DNA of 7,851 nucleotides from an uncultured Bacteroidia bacterium (GTDB lineage Bacteria; Bacteroidota; Bacteroidia; Bacteroidales; UBA932). The stretch covers positions 1-7,851 of the forward strand of contig CADBPH010000117.1 in the NCBI GenBank assembly GCA_902796455.1. Direction: 5' to 3'. Shown here piece by piece: positions 5,244 through 7,851 of the stretch (the first letter of the stretch is position 1; each line of letters starts with the position of its first letter). Position numbers and translations under genes: made by a program. The notes under the pieces are model-generated. The model had not been told where the DNA came from and made no database searches. It was given only the letters and a program-made list of their open reading frames with translations.

Positions 5244-7088
5244 ATGGAAGAAAACATGAACGCAGCAGTTGAGCCCCAGGTCGAAGAGACCCCGCAGGCT
5301 CCTGTAGAAAACAAAACCGGGAAAGCCCCCCTCAACGCCTCCGTCGCTCCCGAGGCTTTTGACTGGGATTCTTTTGAGAACGAGGCTGCCGTCTACGGCG
5401 AGTCCGACAAATCCCAGATTGCCCAGGCTTATGACCAGACCCTTTCCAAGGTCGTCGAGAATGAGGTTGTCGAGGGTGTTGTGACCGGCATCTCCAAGCG
5501 GGAAGTCGTCGTCAACATCGGCTACAAGAGCGAAGGTGTCATCCCCGCTCCGGAATTCCGTTACAATCCGGAACTCAAGGTGGGTGACAAAGTGGAAGTC
5601 TATGTCGAGTCCGCCGAGGACCGCAAGGGTCAGCTGATCCTCTCCCACAAGAAAGCCCGTCAGCTCCGTTCCTGGGATATGGTCAACGCAGCCTTCGACA
5701 ACAACGAAGTTGTCAAGGGTTATGTCAAGACCCGCACTAAGGGCGGTATGATTGTCGACGTCTTCGGTATCGAGGCCTTCCTGCCCGGTTCCCAGATCGA
5801 CATCAAGCCCATCCGTGACTATGATGCATACGTGGATCAGACCATGGACTTCAAGATTGTGAAGATCAATCAGGAATTCCGCAATGTGGTCGTTTCCCAC
5901 AAGGCCCTCCTCGAAGCCGAACTCGAGAAGCAGAAGAGCGAAATCATCGGCAAACTGGAGAAAGGCCAGGTCCTCGAAGGTACGGTCAAGAATATCACCA
6001 ACTACGGTGTATTCGTCGACCTGGGCGGTGTGGACGGTCTCATCCACATCACCGACCTCTCCTGGGGCCGTATCAACAACCCTGAAGAAATCGTCAGCCT
6101 CGACGAGAAGATCAAGGTGGTCGTTCTCGATTTCAATGAGCAGCAGAAGCGCATCGCCCTCGGTCTGAAACAGCTCACTCCGCATCCTTGGGAGAGCCTC
6201 GATCCGAACCTCAAGGAAGGTGACAAGGTGAAAGGTAAAGTGGTCCTCATCGCTGATTACGGCGCATTCGTGGAGATTATGCCGGGTGTCGAAGGCCTGA
6301 TCCATGTGTCCGAAATGTCCTGGTCTCCCCGGCTTCGGATTGCACAGGACTTCCTCAAGGTCGGCGACGAAGTGGAAGCACAGATCCTCTCTCTGGACCG
6401 CGCGAACCGCAAGATGTCCCTTGGCCTGAAGCAGCTGGTTCCCAATCCTTGGGAGAATATCCGCGAGAAATATCCTGTCGGAAGCCGTCACAGTGCTGTT
6501 GTCCGCAACATTACCAACTTCGGTGTCTTCGCTGAACTGGAAGACGGTATTGAAGGACTGGTCCATATCAGCGACCTCTCTTGGGAGAAGATCAAGCATC
6601 CTTCCGAGATGAGCCAGGCCGGTGACAAGCTGGATGTCGTTATCCTCGACTTCGATGAGGCGAACCACAAGCTCAGCCTCGGTCACAAGCAGCTTCTCCC
6701 GAATCCTTGGGACGAGCTCGAGGCCAAGTATCCTGTCGGCTCCGTCGTTGAGGGTACGGTCGCAGCCATCGCCGATAAGGGCGCTACGATCAACCTGGGC
6801 GGAACGGAAGCATTCTGCTTCAACCGGGATCTGGTGAAGGAAGACGGCAAGAGCGCCATTGTCGGTGAGACCCTGCCGTTCAAGGTCGTTGAACTCCGCC
6901 GCAGCACCCGCCGCATCCTGGTTTCCCACACCCGGACCTATGCGGAAGCAAAGGCTGAAAAGGTTGCCGCTGAGGTAGATACCACCAAGAAGGCTGTCAA
7001 GAAGATCAACTCCAACCTGGAGAAGACGACCCTCGGTGACATCTCCGAACTGGCTGCCCTGAAGGACAAGCTTGAAAAAGGTGAATAA
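5244..7088 (+). CDS. rpsA: 30S ribosomal protein S1
   Basis: S1 binds mRNA and helps place it on the 30S subunit, which matters most for leaders lacking a Shine-Dalgarno site. The 614-residue product has an acidic, Pro-rich N-terminus (about 1-60), six S1 OB-fold repeats (about 74-136, 155-220, 240-309, 326-396, 412-483 and 497-562) and a Lys/Glu-rich tail ending NLEKTTLGDISELAALKDKLEKGE. Repeats 3-5 are the most alike (for example GVFVDLGGVDGLIHITDLSW at 255-274), whereas repeat 6 is degenerate. The frame is open upstream to a GTG at 5178, but that start lies inside the leader hairpin and would add 22 basic residues. ATG at 5244, or ATG at 5256, fits the family, and the stretch before it is A/T-rich with no Shine-Dalgarno site. 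Codons (GGT, CTC, CGT/CGC) differ from the CTG/CGG-rich neighbours, as expected for high expression. rnz follows after 3 nt. Confidence 0.96.
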   Translation: MEENMNAAVEPQVEETPQAPVENKTGKAPLNASVAPEAFDWDSFENEAAVYGESDKSQIAQAYDQTLSKVVENEVVEGVVTGISKREVVVNIGYKSEGVIPAPEFRYNPELKVGDKVEVYVESAEDRKGQLILSHKKARQLRSWDMVNAAFDNNEVVKGYVKTRTKGGMIVDVFGIEAFLPGSQIDIKPIRDYDAYVDQTMDFKIVKINQEFRNVVVSHKALLEAELEKQKSEIIGKLEKGQVLEGTVKNITNYGVFVDLGGVDGLIHITDLSWGRINNPEEIVSLDEKIKVVVLDFNEQQKRIALGLKQLTPHPWESLDPNLKEGDKVKGKVVLIADYGAFVEIMPGVEGLIHVSEMSWSPRLRIAQDFLKVGDEVEAQILSLDRANRKMSLGLKQLVPNPWENIREKYPVGSRHSAVVRNITNFGVFAELEDGIEGLVHISDLSWEKIKHPSEMSQAGDKLDVVILDFDEANHKLSLGHKQLLPNPWDELEAKYPVGSVVEGTVAAIADKGATINLGGTEAFCFNRDLVKEDGKSAIVGETLPFKVVELRRSTRRILVSHTRTYAEAKAEKVAAEVDTTKKAVKKINSNLEKTTLGDISELAALKDKLEKGE

Positions 7089-7091
7089 TCC

Positions 7092-7851
7092 ATGGATTTT
7101 TCATTGAAGATGATGGGCACGGCTTCGGCCAAGCCCGTCATTGGAAGGAACCCGAGCGCCCAGGTACTGTCCGTACATGGGCGCTTGTTCTTGTTGGACT
7201 GTGCAGAAGGCACGCAGATGCAGATGCTTCGATTCGGGGTTTCTCCCATGAAGATCGAGGCGGTCTGCATTTCGCATATCCATGGGGACCATGTCTTCGG
7301 TATTTTCGGCCTGCTCTCCACCTTGGGCCTGATGGGGCGGACAGCCCCCCTGCGCCTGTATGCCCCCTCCAATTTCGGCCCGATCCTGAAATTCTTCCTC
7401 TCCTATTTCGGGGAGGGACTGCTTTTCGACATTGATTTCGAACCGTTGTCCATGAAGGCCCCCGAGGTGGTTTTCAGTGCCAAGAGTTTTGAAATCCTGG
7501 CTTTTCCGCTCCGGCACAAGATCGATACGTTCGGGTACCTTTTCCGTGAAAAACAACCTCAGTATAATGTGCGGAAAGACGTGCTGGAAAAGTATGGGTT
7601 CTCGCTGACGGAAATCGGGACCTTGAAGCAGGGCGGCGATGTCGTACGCGTCAATCCGGACGGGACGGAGATGGTTATCCGCAATGAAGAGGCGGCTTAC
7701 CTGCCCTATTCCCCCCGAAGCTACGCCTATTGCAGCGATACGGCTCCTTTCCCGGAATTGGCCAGCTGGGTCCGCGGCGTTGACCTGCTCTACCATGAGA
7801 CGACCTATCTGGCTGAATTAGAGGATATTGCGCAGAAACGGTATCATTCTA
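7092..7851 (+). CDS. rnz: Ribonuclease Z (partial, cut by window end)
   Basis: RNase Z is a zinc-dependent endonuclease of the metallo-beta-lactamase fold that trims tRNA precursors after the discriminator base. The frame is open from ATG at 7092 to the window edge, giving 253 of an expected 300 or so residues. Visible features are MGTASAKPVIGRNPSAQ (8-24), LLDCAEGTQMQ (34-44), the metal motif SHIHGDH (61-67: His62, His64, Asp66, His67), His142 in RHKIDTFGY, a 160-210 segment with YNVRKDVLEKYG, Asp216 in YCSDTAPF and HETTY (235-239, in place of the usual HEAT-type motif). The last zinc histidine, expected near residue 265-270, lies beyond the edge. The gene starts 3 nt after the rpsA stop. 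AAGGTG (7078-7083), inside the rpsA 3' end, can serve as Shine-Dalgarno at 8-nt spacing, so co-transcription and coupling with rpsA are likely. Confidence 0.95.
   Translation, partial: MDFSLKMMGTASAKPVIGRNPSAQVLSVHGRLFLLDCAEGTQMQMLRFGVSPMKIEAVCISHIHGDHVFGIFGLLSTLGLMGRTAPLRLYAPSNFGPILKFFLSYFGEGLLFDIDFEPLSMKAPEVVFSAKSFEILAFPLRHKIDTFGYLFREKQPQYNVRKDVLEKYGFSLTEIGTLKQGGDVVRVNPDGTEMVIRNEEAAYLPYSPRSYAYCSDTAPFPELASWVRGVDLLYHETTYLAELEDIAQKRYHS

Noticed and set aside
6400..6735. Near-repeats around AATCCTTGGGA...TATCCTGTCGG in rpsA
   Set aside because: They encode equivalent NPW...KYPVG linkers at the borders of S1 repeats 5 and 6, so they are protein-level domain repeats and not a mobile or regulatory repeat.
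5238..6929. 563-residue open frame on the minus strand opposite rpsA
   Set aside because: It mirrors rpsA, whose biased codon use removes stops from the opposite strand. Its protein is low-complexity Asp/Leu/Val/Gly-rich with no domain, and the plus-strand S1 protein is certain.

Overview
The window is a compact, GC-rich stretch of core bacterial chromosome. It holds seven complete plus-strand genes and one plus-strand gene cut by the right edge. The organism is most likely a member of the Bacteroidetes, probably Bacteroidales. Three things point there: the ribosomal protein S1 has the N- and C-terminal sequence style of that phylum (for example an NLEKTTLGDIS-type tail); rpsA lacks a Shine-Dalgarno site and starts in an A/T-rich stretch; and a perfect TAnnTTTG-type -7 box (TATCTTTG) precedes rpsA. 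No phage, insertion sequence, CRISPR array, tRNA, rRNA or toxin-antitoxin gene was seen.

Layout. (1) Positions 10-2253 form a tight overlapping operon: stand-alone glutamate formimidoyltransferase (ftcD-like, last step of histidine breakdown), recR (recombinational repair, 8-nt overlap) and mntP (manganese exporter, 1-nt overlap). (2) The 115-bp gap at 2254-2368 carries a poor terminator candidate and a likely promoter whose -7 box lies inside a small inverted repeat. (3) Positions 2369-5076 form a second probable operon: glpT (glycerol-3-phosphate:phosphate antiporter), a corA-family divalent cation transporter and a ybjQ/UPF0145 small protein. A small UUCG hairpin lies between glpT and corA. 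(4) The 167-bp gap at 5077-5243 is the most structured non-coding DNA here: A-tracts, a bulged AT-rich inverted repeat, the rpsA promoter and a strong leader hairpin. (5) Positions 5244-7851 hold rpsA (ribosomal protein S1, six S1 domains) and, three bases after its stop, rnz (ribonuclease Z), which runs off the window.

Working together. The rpsA-rnz pair joins translation with tRNA 3' maturation and has one visible promoter and a translationally coupled junction. Metal handling recurs: MntP exports Mn2+, the CorA-family protein moves Mg2+ or related ions, and YbjQ belongs to a family labelled putative heavy-metal binding. That may be chance in a core-gene region. All seven complete proteins belong to known families, and I see no convincing undescribed multi-gene system. 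The best leads are regulatory: the rpsA leader hairpin, the inverted repeat overlapping the rpsA promoter, and the dyad at the glpT promoter.
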